64,000 nt of DNA, from positions 43,980 to 107,979 of the forward strand of contig CATKHK010000123.1 of assembly GCA_949751835.1 (NCBI GenBank), read 5' to 3'. Made by a program: the position numbers and the translations under genes. The notes under the pieces are model-generated. The model made no database searches, was not told where the DNA came from, and saw only the letters and a program-made list of their open reading frames with translations. Every line of letters starts with the position of its first letter. The stretch's first letter is position 1. The stretch is from Blepharisma japonicum (Eukaryota; Ciliophora; Heterotrichea; Heterotrichida; Blepharismidae). Below are positions 21,167-33,069 of the stretch, in pieces.

Positions 21167-21994
21167 ATGGTAAAGTCCATCACCAAAAAGAAAGAAGAAG
21201 GGGAAATCATCGAAACTTTACCTAAGCAGTCCATAATTCTTAAAGGCAATAAATCCTCACCAGTCATTTCTGCTTTGCTCCCAGAGCTTAACAAGCTCCG
21301 TTCCCCTAACTCAGTCCTTTTCAGCAAAAAACACAATGAAGCCCGTCCATTTGAGAACCCAGAGAATTTCCAAAAATTTTTATCACAAAATCACGTATGT
21401 CTTTTTGCCCTTGGCAGTAACTCTAAAAAGAGGCCAAATAATCTTATAATAGGCCGCACCTATGAAGAAGAGCTTTTAGACATTGTCGAATTCGAGGTAG
21501 AAGATTTTACCAGTGCAACTCAATTTAAAGTCCCAATAGAGCTTGGGGTGAAGCCTTTATTTTTATTCCAAGGCGACCTTTTCGAGACAGACTCAATTTA
21601 TACAAGAATCAAAAATTTATTTTTGGACTTTTTTAGTGGAAGGCCAATAGATAAAGTGGATGCCAGAGGTTGCGAGCAACTTATTGCAATTTCAGCGACA
21701 CAAGATGGGAAAATTTATTTTAAGCAATATCATATAGCAAGGACTGAGCCAAGGCTGCAGGAAGCAGGGCCGGGTATTGTTTTTAAGCTGAGAAGGCACA
21801 AGTTTGCAGACGACTCAAAATTCAAGCAAGCCTGCAAAGAGCCGAAACTCAGAAAGAAAGTTAAAAATATTACTACTAACACCCTTAAAGAGAAAAGAGG
21901 ACAGCTCCATGTACAGCAGCAAGACATCAAAACTATTGCACTTAAGAAAAGAAATCTTAAACACAAGAAAAAAGAAGAAAAAGCTAATGAGTAA
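21167..21994 (+). CDS. RPF2: Ribosome production factor 2 homolog (Brix domain)
   Basis: 275 aa, single exon. The Brix domain spans about residues 28-220; family-typical pieces are ELNKLRSPNSVLFSKKH, FALGSNSKKRPNNLIIGR, EAGPGIVFKLRRHK and, near the C-terminus, KKVKNITTNTLKEKRGQLHVQ. RPF2 with RRS1 recruits the 5S RNP into pre-60S ribosomes in the nucleolus. The basic lysine-rich tail (KHKKKEEKA) is usual. Length is close to that of yeast and animal RPF2 (about 300-340 aa), slightly shorter. Confidence 0.94.
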   Translation: MVKSITKKKEEGEIIETLPKQSIILKGNKSSPVISALLPELNKLRSPNSVLFSKKHNEARPFENPENFQKFLSQNHVCLFALGSNSKKRPNNLIIGRTYEEELLDIVEFEVEDFTSATQFKVPIELGVKPLFLFQGDLFETDSIYTRIKNLFLDFFSGRPIDKVDARGCEQLIAISATQDGKIYFKQYHIARTEPRLQEAGPGIVFKLRRHKFADDSKFKQACKEPKLRKKVKNITTNTLKEKRGQLHVQQQDIKTIALKKRNLKHKKKEEKANE

Positions 21995-22040
21995 CACATT
22001 TTTAAATAAATTACGTCATTTTAACTCTTAAAAAATACAG

Positions 22041-23426
22041 ATGAATGAAAAATGCAGGGCTTTGTCACATCAGGCTGAAGAATTATTTAAAACAGTTAAA
22101 TCTGATAGTTATGAGCCTTATTTAGATAACGCATTAAATGATCTCAATATCAGCTTTTCAGAAATTGACCACAAGCCTTTAAAACTCTTCGAAGACGAAA
22201 AAGCACTGCCAGAAGTAACTGAACTGAGATATACTCACTATCAGAAAAAAAGAATTTCCAAGCTAAAAGACCTCGTCAAACACATCCGTAAGCTAATTTC
22301 AAGCTGCAGTCAATCCGACCCTACAAATAACAGCATGAGCGATTATGACACAGAAATTTTCCCATCACGTGGCACAAGGTCACCTACTAATTTATCAGTA
22401 ATTCTAGAAATCCACGAGCAAAGGCATAAAAATATTTTTCTAAATCAGCAGAAAAGAAAAGAAGCAGCTGAAAGAGCAAGTAAATTGGCAGTTGACCTAC
22501 AAAATGAAATTTTTGAAAAACAGCAGAGAAAAGCTGAAAAAATAAAAATCTTGGAAATTAATCATGCGGAGATGGTAAAGAATAGACAAACAATGATAAG
22601 GGAAAAAAATATTTTGAAGATGGAGAAAGCGAAAGAAAATTTGGAAAAGTTGAGGGGAAAAGGAATGACTTTGAGGAAGGAAAGGTTTTCTTTAAGCCCC
22701 ACTAATGAAACTTGCTCAAGGACAATGTCTTTTGTGAATAAAATAAGACCCATTTTGGATAATGAAGCGCCTTATAGAGAGATTAAAGAGAAGCTGAAAT
22801 TCTTTGATGAAAAAATGGATAGGGCAAGGGAGAGATATATTAAATATACACAAGAGAAAGCAGAATATGGGCAAAGAAGAAGTATCACAGTTATGAAAAT
22901 CAGAGAAAATCTGAAAAATAGAGAAAAATCATTAGAAGAAGATTTAAACTCAAGTTTACTCAGGCTTAACCTCAGCCTAGAAAGAGGTAAGAAGCATAGA
23001 GACGATATCTTAGAAAAAGCAAAACAAAAATTCAACCTTGAAAAGCTGAAAAAACAAAAAATTGAAGAAGAAAAAAAATCAAAAGACAACGAGCAACGCG
23101 ATCTATCGGAAAAAGAACTAAATCTCCAAAAAAGGATGGAAGAAAGAAAAGCCAAACTTCTCGCCAAACTCGAGCTTCATAAAGAAAAAAATAAACTTTT
23201 ATTTGAAGATGCAGCTGAAAAACGAAAAAAACAAGAAAAAATTGAAGAAGAAAAATACCAAGAAATATTAGAAAAGAATAAAAAAGAATTAGAAGTTTTA
23301 ATATTCCGAAAAAAATTATTAGAAAATTTTGATAGAGACATTAAAAAACCTCAAGAACTATCTAAAATTTTTGATTTGACTGCCCATGCAACTCCAGAAA
23401 TCCCAATTATTAATGATATTATTTAA
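22041..23426 (+). CDS. Coiled-coil protein of unknown function
   Basis: 461 aa, single exon. Residues about 120-435 are a long, highly charged helical region (Glu/Lys/Arg-rich heptads), preceded by a short globular-looking N-terminus with a Ser-rich linker. It has no catalytic motif, signal or membrane segment. Codon use and lack of stops make it a real gene. Its stop is only 3 bp from the stop of the convergent kinesin gene, and RPF2 ends 46 bp upstream. A cytoskeletal or ciliary role would fit its neighbours, but that is inference. Confidence 0.8.
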   Translation: MNEKCRALSHQAEELFKTVKSDSYEPYLDNALNDLNISFSEIDHKPLKLFEDEKALPEVTELRYTHYQKKRISKLKDLVKHIRKLISSCSQSDPTNNSMSDYDTEIFPSRGTRSPTNLSVILEIHEQRHKNIFLNQQKRKEAAERASKLAVDLQNEIFEKQQRKAEKIKILEINHAEMVKNRQTMIREKNILKMEKAKENLEKLRGKGMTLRKERFSLSPTNETCSRTMSFVNKIRPILDNEAPYREIKEKLKFFDEKMDRARERYIKYTQEKAEYGQRRSITVMKIRENLKNREKSLEEDLNSSLLRLNLSLERGKKHRDDILEKAKQKFNLEKLKKQKIEEEKKSKDNEQRDLSEKELNLQKRMEERKAKLLAKLELHKEKNKLLFEDAAEKRKKQEKIEEEKYQEILEKNKKELEVLIFRKKLLENFDRDIKKPQELSKIFDLTAHATPEIPIINDII

Positions 23427-23429
23427 CCA

Positions 23430-25658
23430 TTATTTTTTCTTACGATATACATCAGCTCCTTTTTTCTTTGCAGGCTTTACTGCTTTTGGCACACTTAGTT
23501 TTTTATTATTAAGTCCATCATCTATGATTTTTCCATTGATAATTAGCCCAAGCCCAGGACTAGGTCCAAGATCTACTTTAGGCTGCACTGTTTCTGCTTT
23601 GACCTTATTTTCAGTTTCCTGCTGCTTTTTAATGAGTGCTCTTCCTTGTAGCATCATCCCCATCTGTTTATCAGTATTATCAATATCAGCTGACACTTTG
23701 CTGGTCGCTAGCAATAACTCGCTTCTTTCAAAATCTTCATCTTCTTCTATAGGAATTTCTTCTTCTTCATCTGCTGGCGTAGTGAAATCATAGCCATCTA
23801 GTTTTAATTCTTCTTCAGACATCTCTACATCTTCTATGCCTTCTTCCACTGGTGGAGTCAAATTATCAACTTTACTTCACAGTGAAGATCCATCGTCAAT
23901 TCCTTGATCCTCTAGCAGTCTTTTCTGCGAAAGCACCAAATTCTGTAGATCTGTAATTGTTTTTTCTTGAATTAATAGCTGCACCTCAAGCTCCACATTA
24001 GTTTGCTCCAAAATATGGCTTTTTATTAACAACTCTAAAAAGTCTCGCTTGTCTTGGATAAGGACTCTTGTACCTATTGAGCTTCTGATTTGGGTTCCTC
24101 GTGCCATGTTTTCTTGAAGTTGCACGAGCATGAATTCTTTTCTTTGGTTATTTTTATCCTAAATTACACGTACAGTGCTAGCTTTTAGCATTTGGATGTC
24201 TTTAAACTGTTTCCTTACGTGAGGAGGAACCGCTGATAGAGGCCGCCCTTCTTCGTATTTAGGCAAATCTTTAAGCTCTTCTTGCCGTTTCCATATAAGG
24301 ACTTCAGCTTGTCTTCTTTTTATTTCTAGGACATTTAAAGAATTTTGCTCTTCTAATTCTAATAAAGCTCGTCTCAGCTGAATCCTCTCCTGGAAATTTT
24401 CAAAAATTTCAGCCTGTAGCTTTTTCATCTCAATGTCTTCTTCAAGCTTGTTACTATGATACTTGCACTCTCCAAAATCAGTAGGGTTGCTTTGAATACT
24501 TGGATTATTATGCAGCTGGGACCTTAAAGATTCTATTTCTGAGCGTAAATCCTAAATAAAGCTTACAGAAATAATGTTTTTGTACTCTGTTATGTGGAGA
24601 GCTACAAGCTTTTTGTTGGCTTGGACTTTATATTTGATGTTTTTGGCTCTACTGGCATATTTTAATGTGTTCACAATTTCTTCAAATTGAGATGCGGCAG
24701 GGGAAATATTAGAAATCATGATGGTTTTGCAGTTTCCGCCTAAAGAGTCTTTAAGCATTCTGGTGAGTTTTGAGTCTCTATAAGGCACGAAGACGCCTTT
24801 TTTTGTTTTGTCGCCAAGAGCGTTAATGCAGTTAGCGAGGGCTAGTAATGACCTGTTGATTTTTGATCCTTCAAGTAGCCGCAGACCTCGGTTTTCAGTT
24901 ACAGTCCCTCTTTCAGAACCAGCTAAGTCAATTAGTGAAAGCTTGCCTTGGAAGACGTCAAGGACTGTATCTGTAACTCTGTCACGCTGAGAAATCATGG
25001 CTTGAAAGACAGCATGAGATCTTGATGAAGTTTGGTTTGCGTTTGTAGCTTCAGTTGTCCTTCGCTTATTGCCTGCTGTGATCAAGCTCATGACTTGGTC
25101 TGTGCTTTCGACTGAAAACTCAGAAACTCCTGCAATCACAACTCCTCGTATAGGGTCATCACGAAGGTCAAGGTAGCCTGAGTTGGGGATCAAAAGATCT
25201 CTGATAGCTTCATTGTAAATTTCCACATAAGAAATTTTGATTTCATATATCTTATCAGTGTCACTTTCAATTTGTTTAAACATCTCCCGAATAGTCAAAA
25301 CTGCGATTCCTGGGTCATCATTCGTCCCAATCATAGTATATGTTTTCCCGGAACCTGTAGGCCCATATGCAAAAACGCACGCATTAATGCCAGACAATGC
25401 TGGATGAATCAAGTCTTGGACTGTACTTTGAAAAACCTCTTCATTTGTCGCATCTTTGAAAATCCTGTCAAAGACATAGCGCTGCTCTCTTGATCTATGA
25501 AGAATATTTTTACGATCTTCGAAGTCATTCATGTCAAGGACAATAAGGAGATGGTCTTCTACCCTTATAATATCTTTATCATTAACTATAGTTTCTTTTT
25601 GGCTCAGAGGCCGTACACGAATAGCGACAAGCATATTCGAAGCCTCTATCTCAGTCAT
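23430..25658 (-). CDS. Kinesin motor protein, kinesin-8-like (KIF18/KIF19 type)
   Basis: Spliced length 732 aa with two 15-nt introns (24552-24566, 24159-24173). The N-terminal motor domain (about 8-345) starts with MLVAIRVRPLS and has the P-loop GPTGSGKT, switch I NQTSSRSH, switch II DLAGSER, and the microtubule-binding VPYRDSKLTRMLKDSLGG. RRTTEATNANQTSSRSHAVFQ-type residues around switch I (seen here in two pieces) and a motor followed directly by a coiled neck are typical of kinesin-8. Then coiled coils (about 360-560), an acidic stretch (ADEEEEIPIEEDED) and a basic C-terminal tail (KKKGADVYRKKK). Kinesin-8 motors control plus-end length of microtubules, including ciliary ones. Confidence 0.9.
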
Positions 25659-25790
25659 TTTAATTATATTTTCAATTCATAAGTCAAATTTAATATCAAA
25701 ATTAGCAATATTTTTTGTGAAAATTAATAATTTCTTGTATTTTTTGATTAAAAATTACATTTAAAAATAATACTTGAATCTATAAATAAA

Positions 25791-28700
25791 ATGCCAATTT
25801 TTACGAGACCAATAGAGGAGCTGTTAAGCTACATTTTCTCTCGCTTAAATAAAGGATTATTTCTAGATGAGTTAGACCATAAGCATTTTCAAGCCAAAAT
25901 GTCAGAAGGGCTGTGTATATTAAAAGATCTTCAGCTTAATCCACACACAATAAACCAAAATCTCTCAGAAAGCAGTTTACATTTAAAAAGTGCTTCAATT
26001 TCAAGAGTCCACATAAGACTGCCGTCAGTATTTAAGATAAACCAAAACCCTGTCTCGGTGCAAATGGGTGATGTTGTTATAGAGCTTTGTAGTGCTGGTG
26101 AATCAGGATTTCCTGTCATCTTAAATCAAAATGCAAAAAATCCTCCAGACCAGCAGCAGGCCAGCCAACAAAATGTAGGGATATTTACGAAAACTATTGG
26201 GAATATTATATCAAATATTATCTTTGAAATAAACATGATAAAAATTCGAATCCGAGCACACCCTAACGATTCTGATTTCATCCAAATCACCATCAATAAG
26301 GCTTCTATGAAGAAAGACTCAGGTGACGACAAGGCTTCTATCATCAGATCAGTCAGAATAGAAGGTTTCCGAATTAGTGTTATGAAAAACGACGCCGAAG
26401 TTTACGAGCCTTCTGACTATTCGCATATCGCCTTTATAGAGCACCCGATAAATCTGCGAATATTCATAACCAACGAAATGCTCCTTTTAGAATGTGACAT
26501 CGCCAAAATTAATGCTTTGATTTGTATAGAACAATTAAAAGCCATTGTAAACATTTTTTCTAGGCTTAGGAAAAGTACATTGATAATTAATGAGGAGTCA
26601 GTACTAATGGAGACTTATAGGGAAATTAAAGAAGAGATAATTGAGTCGATAGAGCCAGAATCAAAAATAGAAATAAGGAAGAAATCAATGAAATTTAGAC
26701 TGAAGGCAATTGTTGTAGGACTGCTGCTGGAGGAATCTGAAAGGTTTAAAAAACGATGAGACTACCAGGATGGAGCTTATCCAGGGGTGCCGAATTCACA
26801 TTTACTGATATATTTTAATGACTCAGTCATCTCACAGTTTTTGTCAACTGATATAAAAATCAAGTCTTTTGGGGTGAAGTATTGCCACCTTGCAAATAAT
26901 CCAGCTTTGGAGTCCTCAGCAATTTATCAGTCAGCCAAGCAGTCTTTTTTCAATGAATTTTTTATGTCAAAAGTAGGAAAAGCTGATTTTTGGGCCGTGG
27001 ATATCAATAGACAGCATTTTTGTATAAAAAATGTAATAGAGTTTCACAAGGCTAGAGATGATCTACCGAGCTCTCCGGGATATGCTTTGCCTGCTATTAA
27101 AGAAGATATATATATTAAAAAATCCCAAAATGATTTCAAAATAAAATTAGCCACAATGAAGTGTCATTTGGACTCAATCCTAATTTCCGGGCTAGAAATC
27201 TTGATTTCTTCATTAAATTTTAATGGAAATTCGAATAACGGAAGTGTTTTTTCTTTTGCATTATCATTGCCAAGTTTTCAAGTTGATTATCAGCAAAACG
27301 AAAATAATTTAAGTGAAAATGGCTCTTGTTGTTGCTCACAAAGAAATTGGAAATTGATGGGAATTTTAAAAAAAATAAAAATTGCAGGGAATAATAATGA
27401 TATTTTAGCGAATTCAAAAGAATTTGATTTATACATCACAAATGAAACTGAATTAATTAACATTTTGAAGATCCCTGACATAAAATATGAACGAAATTTA
27501 CAAAGCCAAGAAGGAGTAATTGCTGAAGAGCAAAAGGTTGAAACCCATGAACGATATTATGTGCCTGGCCAAGGAAGAGTATCTTTCCCTAAAAATATCA
27601 AAATTTCTGAAAATTATTCAGAAAATGATGACTATAGATTTAGCTTTAATCCCAAAAAAAGAAACGAAGCAGAAGAAAATAGGTCAAAAAAATCTGTAAA
27701 ATATATAAATCGTATCTCTGCAAACTATCTTGAGGTCCAACTAAACTCATTTTCACTTCAACAATTAGTTTACTTCATTCCAACAAATCAAAATAGCCGT
27801 ATTTCTAATAAAAAATCACCATCATACTGAGAAATCAGCATAAAACGATCCATTATAATTTTATCAGCTACTGATAACTCTTTATGATTCCCCAATTCTC
27901 CTCGCCCGTATTCGACAACCTCATTTTACACCCCAAATTCCAGCATATCAAATACAATAAATTATGCGACAAATTCTCATAATTCTCCTATTATTTCAAT
28001 AATTTTGATTTCAATTGAGGTTTATCTGTTTAAAAATTGCTATTTAAATAGAGAAAATTATGCTGTGGCTGCTGTTAAAAAAGGTGAAGGCACCTACCTT
28101 GAAAAAGAGTTGATTAGATCTGTTGGAGATCTGCCAATTGAAGTAATCTTTGAAAAAAACAATGAAAATGGTGAGTTTAATTTTAATTTGACTGATTTTG
28201 CTATTTTCGCTCAAGATTTGAAGAGAATTTCAAGATTTTTGAAAGGGTTTGATGTTCAAATTCCAAAAAAAGATGAAAAGTATTCAAAAATGAATATTTT
28301 TTTACAAAATATTGTGATTGATTATAGCATAGATGATGGAAAGCTATTGTCATTTATTGAAGACTGGCACATATCAAGTGTGATTGGTAACCCAACATCT
28401 TCAGGCTATTATTTATCACTTGGGACATTTCGAGGGTATATTCAAAGCACTTTAGGCTCCAAATTTGACGATATTTATTTTAAAAAACCTCTAAAATGGA
28501 CAGTTTTTGACCCAATTTTAAAATCTAAAGGATTTGTATTAATATTTTCACTTGACTCATTTGAGCTCTATGGAACAAAAATACGCAGTAATACAGAAGA
28601 GACTGGAGAAGAGCCATTTTATCCTTCAGAAGAATGCTTAATTGGTTCACATAATTGCACTGAGGTTTCAAGCAATATTTTTATCAGTGAAAATATGAAA

Positions 28701-30158
28701 AATTGCCACAGAAATAATGATATGCTTGATTTACATATAAATATCGGATGTATTATTATGCATCTCTGTAAGGACTCAATTTCATTATTAAGCAGCTTTT
28801 TCGACTTCAAAGGAGAAGAAGAGCCTCCAGAAATGCTGAGAAAAGACTCAGATTTAAGCAGCGATGACTCTGACACTTACCCAGTTTCTGTAATTGGACT
28901 GATGATTGACCCAAAAGACTCAATAAGAATAAAAAATATAAATATTCAAGACTATCTGAATCCTGAATTCAAGCCAAAATCATCGAAAAATAAATTTGCT
29001 AATAAAATAATTACTCTGCCAAATATCACAAAATTCATACATGCACATGCAAAACTACCAAAAAACCCATCAAAAAATACTTCAAACTCCATTTTTCATC
29101 AATTGCAAACCCATCATGGAAACCCAAGTCTAAAAATCTCACTGAATATTTTTTATTTTTCTATCAATTTATACTCTGGCAATGATTTTTCTTACAAAGC
29201 TAGAAGTGGAACTAAAAGAAACACATCCAGTTTTATACAATTCAAGATCAGTGAAATTGGCTTTAGTTTTGCTAAATTTCCTAAAAGACTTCATTTTTCA
29301 TGAATTTTATCAATTTCAATAGGAGATATAGAAATCCACGACTTTATAAAGGATACTTCTGTCAAAAAAATGCTTAAAATAGATAGTAGTAGAAACAACC
29401 CATCATTGGATTTTTTCCAAACACAAGTTACATGTGTTTGACCTCAGCCTGATTATTCAAGTGACCAAGAACTTATAATTTATATAAAATTGCTCCCAGT
29501 CAAGCTAAACATTGACCAAAACTGTGTCGATTTTTTCTTGGATTTATTCAACTGGAAGCCAGAAGAGCAAACTCTTATGAGGAGAACAGCAGCTCTTCCC
29601 GACGACGCAGCAATAATCCAGAAGCCTAAAACCCAACTTTTTATCCAAAAATTCATTATCGAGCCAATTGAAATAAATTTAGACTATATCCCACATACAG
29701 TAGGCGGACGATATCCAGGTGCTAATGTATTGAATGCTTTTCAAATAGAAGAATTCAATTTTTGTCTGTCCAGAATTGAAATGATAGGTGTAAAAGACAT
29801 CCACCAAGCATTAATAAAAACATGGAAACTGTGGTATCAGCATATTGTCGATAATGAAATTATTAGGCTGCTCAGTAATATTGGGCCTATGAAGGCTATA
29901 AAAAATGTTAGTGGAGCGATTTATGGATTTGTATGTGTGGATTGGAATAGTGACCCAAATTCTGAAGGAGCTAAAATAGCTCTGCTAAAATTAATAAAAA
30001 CACTGTCAGTAGAAAGCTTAAAAATAGTTGAAACTTTTATGAGCGGGACTTATACAATAGTCCAAGGGTGTGGAAATGCTGCTGGATTGAAAATGCCATC
30101 AAGACAAGCCATTGTAAGGCCTCTGCGGGATGCCCAGCATATTTTTAAAGGCATTTAA
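25791..30158 (+). CDS. ATG2: Autophagy protein ATG2-like lipid transfer protein
   Basis: 1455 aa, single exon. Standard-code stops at several places are all TGA read as Trp (for example KKRWDYQDG, PSYWEIS, HFSWILS, VCVWPQP). The N-terminus (about 1-90) resembles the chorein region that opens the lipid channel in ATG2/VPS13. The C-terminal part carries ATG2-specific features: the block LPVKLNIDQNCVDFFLDLF, FIIEPIEINLDYIPH, and NIGPMKAIKNVSGAIYG, matching the conserved ATG2 C-terminal domain (about 1230-1440). ATG2 moves phospholipids from the ER to growing autophagosome membranes. Shorter than animal ATG2 (about 1900 aa). Its start is 132 bp from the divergent kinesin start. Confidence 0.88.
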
Positions 30159-30207
30159 AGCTGAAATATTAGTAAATTAGATAAATTGAGTTTAGCAAAT
30201 CATTAAA

Positions 30208-30717
30208 TTAGAAGAACTTAACAGCCATGCCTTCACCGACTTGGAAGAGTTCTGCTTTTCTTGATTTTTCTAGTGATTTTAGAATAACCATCATATAGTT
30301 AACTGGCATCCCATAAAACTCTTCTCTTGTGGTTTCATCACCAGATACCAGTCCTTCTACAGTTTCAACAGATCCAACTCTTCCACTGTCAACAGCCCAT
30401 TTATATACTTGTTCTCCCCAAGTTTCAGGCTTTTTCCAAAAAATCATAAAAGCTTCTCCCTCTCTGATAGCATTTTTTTGCTTGAGCATATAGTCAAATA
30501 AGGCATTCTTGAATTCCTCGTTTAATGACCTACTTACTTCATTATTCCTCATTATATCATGAAAATCATGTGATGTCGCTATATAAATCCTATTCTTCTG
30601 CGAATACTCCAACAATATTTGTGTCCACAAATAAAGCTGCTGAGACCTAGTGTCTAAATTAGGCTGCAAAGTATAAAAAGGTGGCCACGCTAAAAATCTT
30701 TCAACTGGGACATCCAT
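30208..30717 (-). CDS. VPS25: ESCRT-II subunit VPS25
   Basis: 169 aa, single exon, full length for the family (about 170-200 aa). The N-terminal PPFYTLQPN with TRSQQLYLWTQ and the C-terminal block ETTREEFYGMPVNYMMVIL and GEGMAVKFF are diagnostic of VPS25. The protein is two winged-helix domains and binds VPS22/VPS36 on one side and the ESCRT-III subunit VPS20 on the other, acting in multivesicular-body sorting. It is followed upstream in the same orientation, 26 bp away, by the PP2C gene. Confidence 0.97.
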   Translation of the reverse strand: MDVPVERFLAWPPFYTLQPNLDTRSQQLYLWTQILLEYSQKNRIYIATSHDFHDIMRNNEVSRSLNEEFKNALFDYMLKQKNAIREGEAFMIFWKKPETWGEQVYKWAVDSGRVGSVETVEGLVSGDETTREEFYGMPVNYMMVILKSLEKSRKAELFQVGEGMAVKFF

Positions 30718-30743
30718 GATATATATTAAAATTAATCTATTTT

Positions 30744-32147
30744 TTACACTGGGTTCAAAAATACCACAATTGCAGTTGTGTCATCAGTCACATCCAATTT
30801 TTTCCATTTCTTGTAAGCTTCTTTTGTCAGTTTTTGGGAAGCTCCTTCAGCATCTCCAGTTTCCCAAAATTTGGCAACGATTTCTACAGCTTCTAAATTT
30901 TCGATAAACTCTCAGACCCCGTCCGAGCCTATAATAAGGAATTTATCACAGTCAGAAAGGTAAATATCATTTACTTCTGGATCAGAAATTACTCCTGCGC
31001 TTACACCAACGGTATCTCCAATTGATCTTGCCATTGCAAGACCAGGGATATCTTCTGATTGCAGCCAAACTCTGTAAGGTCCGACGTGATTTCCGGATGG
31101 ATCTGATTATTCATTACCTTTCATTTGTTCTATCCTTCCTCCTGATTTTTCAATTCTCAGCCTTTCTGAATGTTCATTAGGCTTATGATCTCTTGATAGC
31201 GCAAGTGCGATTCAATGCCCATCTATAAGCTGTCCTAAAACAGCTCTGGAATCTCCTACATTGGCACAGAAAAGATGATTTTCATGTATTAGCACAGTAC
31301 AAGCTGTGGTGCCTGAAAAACTAATATCTATGTGGGATTTTAAAACTAGATCTTTTTGAAGCCTTGCATAACATTTTTTAAAAGCTTGCTTTAAGGATGA
31401 CATATCAGCAGAATTTATGGCTGAGTTGTCTCTAAAGAAATGAGGCCTTGTTATGACAGGTAAATATCCTTCTAATAGTTGAGGAAGATTAATTTTTACA
31501 TAGTCTGAGACAATATGTCCATATATTCCATGTCCATCTAAAATTGAAAATAAATATTGGTCTGGGTAACAACAAAAATTTGTGCATATAATGTAGCTGT
31601 CTTGGTTAAATTTTTTTAATTTTCCAGCAGTTTTACCAGTCCTAGAGCATACAGAATGCATGACATTTCGCTTTTTTTGAGGAATTCGAGTAGTGTCATT
31701 AAAAGGTTTTTCAGCAATTTTTGGGGTGAAATTAATCCTTGCTGTCAATTTTGGTGTTGGTAAGTGACTAAGCTGGCTTAGGATTCTTTCCTTTTTATTT
31801 TCATTGTTTATAGGCGAAGTCGGACTATTTGTTCTTTCTTTTTCAATGCTGGGAAGTTTATCTTTCAAAATTCTGTAGCTGCTTTGGCTTTTTATTAAGC
31901 CGGTATAGTCGACTTTTAGCCGATCACCGTTAATTTGCCGTGAGCTTTCAGCAGTTTTTATTGATTTTTTAAATGCTTTATTTTCTGACTCTGACTTATT
32001 TAAGAATGATTTTTGGGTTCAAGGGTCTTGAGCAACTTTCAATTGATGGTTGCTCTTAGCATTGGATAACTTGACTAAGTTAAATCTTTTGACGTCTTCA
32101 CGACTTGCTCTAAACACTGGGGAAAAGGGAGGAATGCGTCTTTCCAT
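30744..32147 (-). CDS. PP2C-family Ser/Thr protein phosphatase
   Basis: Spliced length 462 aa with one 15-nt intron (31103-31117), phase 1, which removes an in-frame TAA. Residues 1-130 are a disordered, basic, Ser/Thr-rich extension. The catalytic PP2C domain (about 135-462) shows the metal-binding DGHG (ILDGHGIYGH), the SGTTA block, CANVGDSRAVL, SRDHKPN, the metal-binding Asp in GSDGVWE, and the final TDDTTAIVV. All metal ligands are present, so it should be an active Mg/Mn-dependent phosphatase. Target unknown. Confidence 0.95.
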
Positions 32148-32381
32148 TTTTATATGAAATGCATTAGTTTTAATTATCTTTGGATAAGCTTTTTAAAATT
32201 ATTAAAGCGTTTAGCATTAATAGAAAAGCTATTTAGTTATTATCTGGTCATTGAAATCGTATAGAATTTTTTTGAAATCCATCTTTAATTCTCTGTGAAT
32301 TATTGAGTTTTGAGTATTTACGCCATCTAACTTTAAGTATTTGTCATTTTAGCAAATCTAGGCTTTTCTTAGTTTGATTTT

Positions 32382-32720
32382 CTATCTGCTTAATTCTTGT
32401 TTGAATGAGATGAGACAAGCAGCTTTCAAAGTTTTTGAAGCTGACAATTCGTTGGCTGTCACATACATCTTTTTTTTCTCAATGTTTGTGGAGCTAAGAT
32501 TAGCTTGATCCTCAGCTTGATGATGAGCTTGTCTTTGATTTTCTGAGAGCGGCTCATTGGAATTTTCTTCCTCATAATATATCGATGTGTTGTGCTCAAA
32601 GATAGCTTCTGAGCTTGTGGAGAACTAATTAGTGTATCCTGACTCTTTTTCAGCTTTACGTTCAACTTCACCTTGTGTTATACTTCTTACTTCTAATTTG
32701 ATACTTTGAGATTGCTCCAT
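32382..32720 (-). CDS. Possible small gene interrupted by TAG
   Basis: From ATG (MEQSQSIKLEVRS) one frame runs 112 codons to a TAG stop and is Glu/Gln/Ser-rich, but it is broken by an in-frame TAG at 32625-32627. The 15 bases ending there (GGATACACTAATTAG) look exactly like one of this genome's 15-nt introns except that the donor is GG, not GT; removing them would leave 107 aa in frame. This may be a mutated gene, a sequencing error, or not a gene. No homology recognised. Confidence 0.3.
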
Positions 32721-33069
32721 TTTATTAGTAATAATGTTGCCCCCTTTATTCTAAAATTTCTTTTTATCAGTCAATAAGTGCATTAATATTGATAATGATA
32801 TGCTAATAGAAAGCTACTCTTGGTTTTTTTAAAAAGAGCTATCTTATAGATAGCTTGCATAATTGATTTAGATGCAAAAAATATATCGCATGCGTGTTTA
32901 CTGATCGACTTCACTCCTCCTCCCTACATGCTCCCAAAGCATATGATACAATAATTATCCTCTTCAGAGCCAATTTCCATATCTAAATTCACTTATAAAA
33001 ATTTAAAATGGAAATTTGTTGAATTCCATTATTTAAGGAAGAGTTTTGCTCATAAGAAAATAACTTTAT

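Noticed and set aside
23386-25764. Plus-strand open frames opposite the kinesin gene
   Set aside because: They are antisense shadows of the well-supported kinesin coding sequence.
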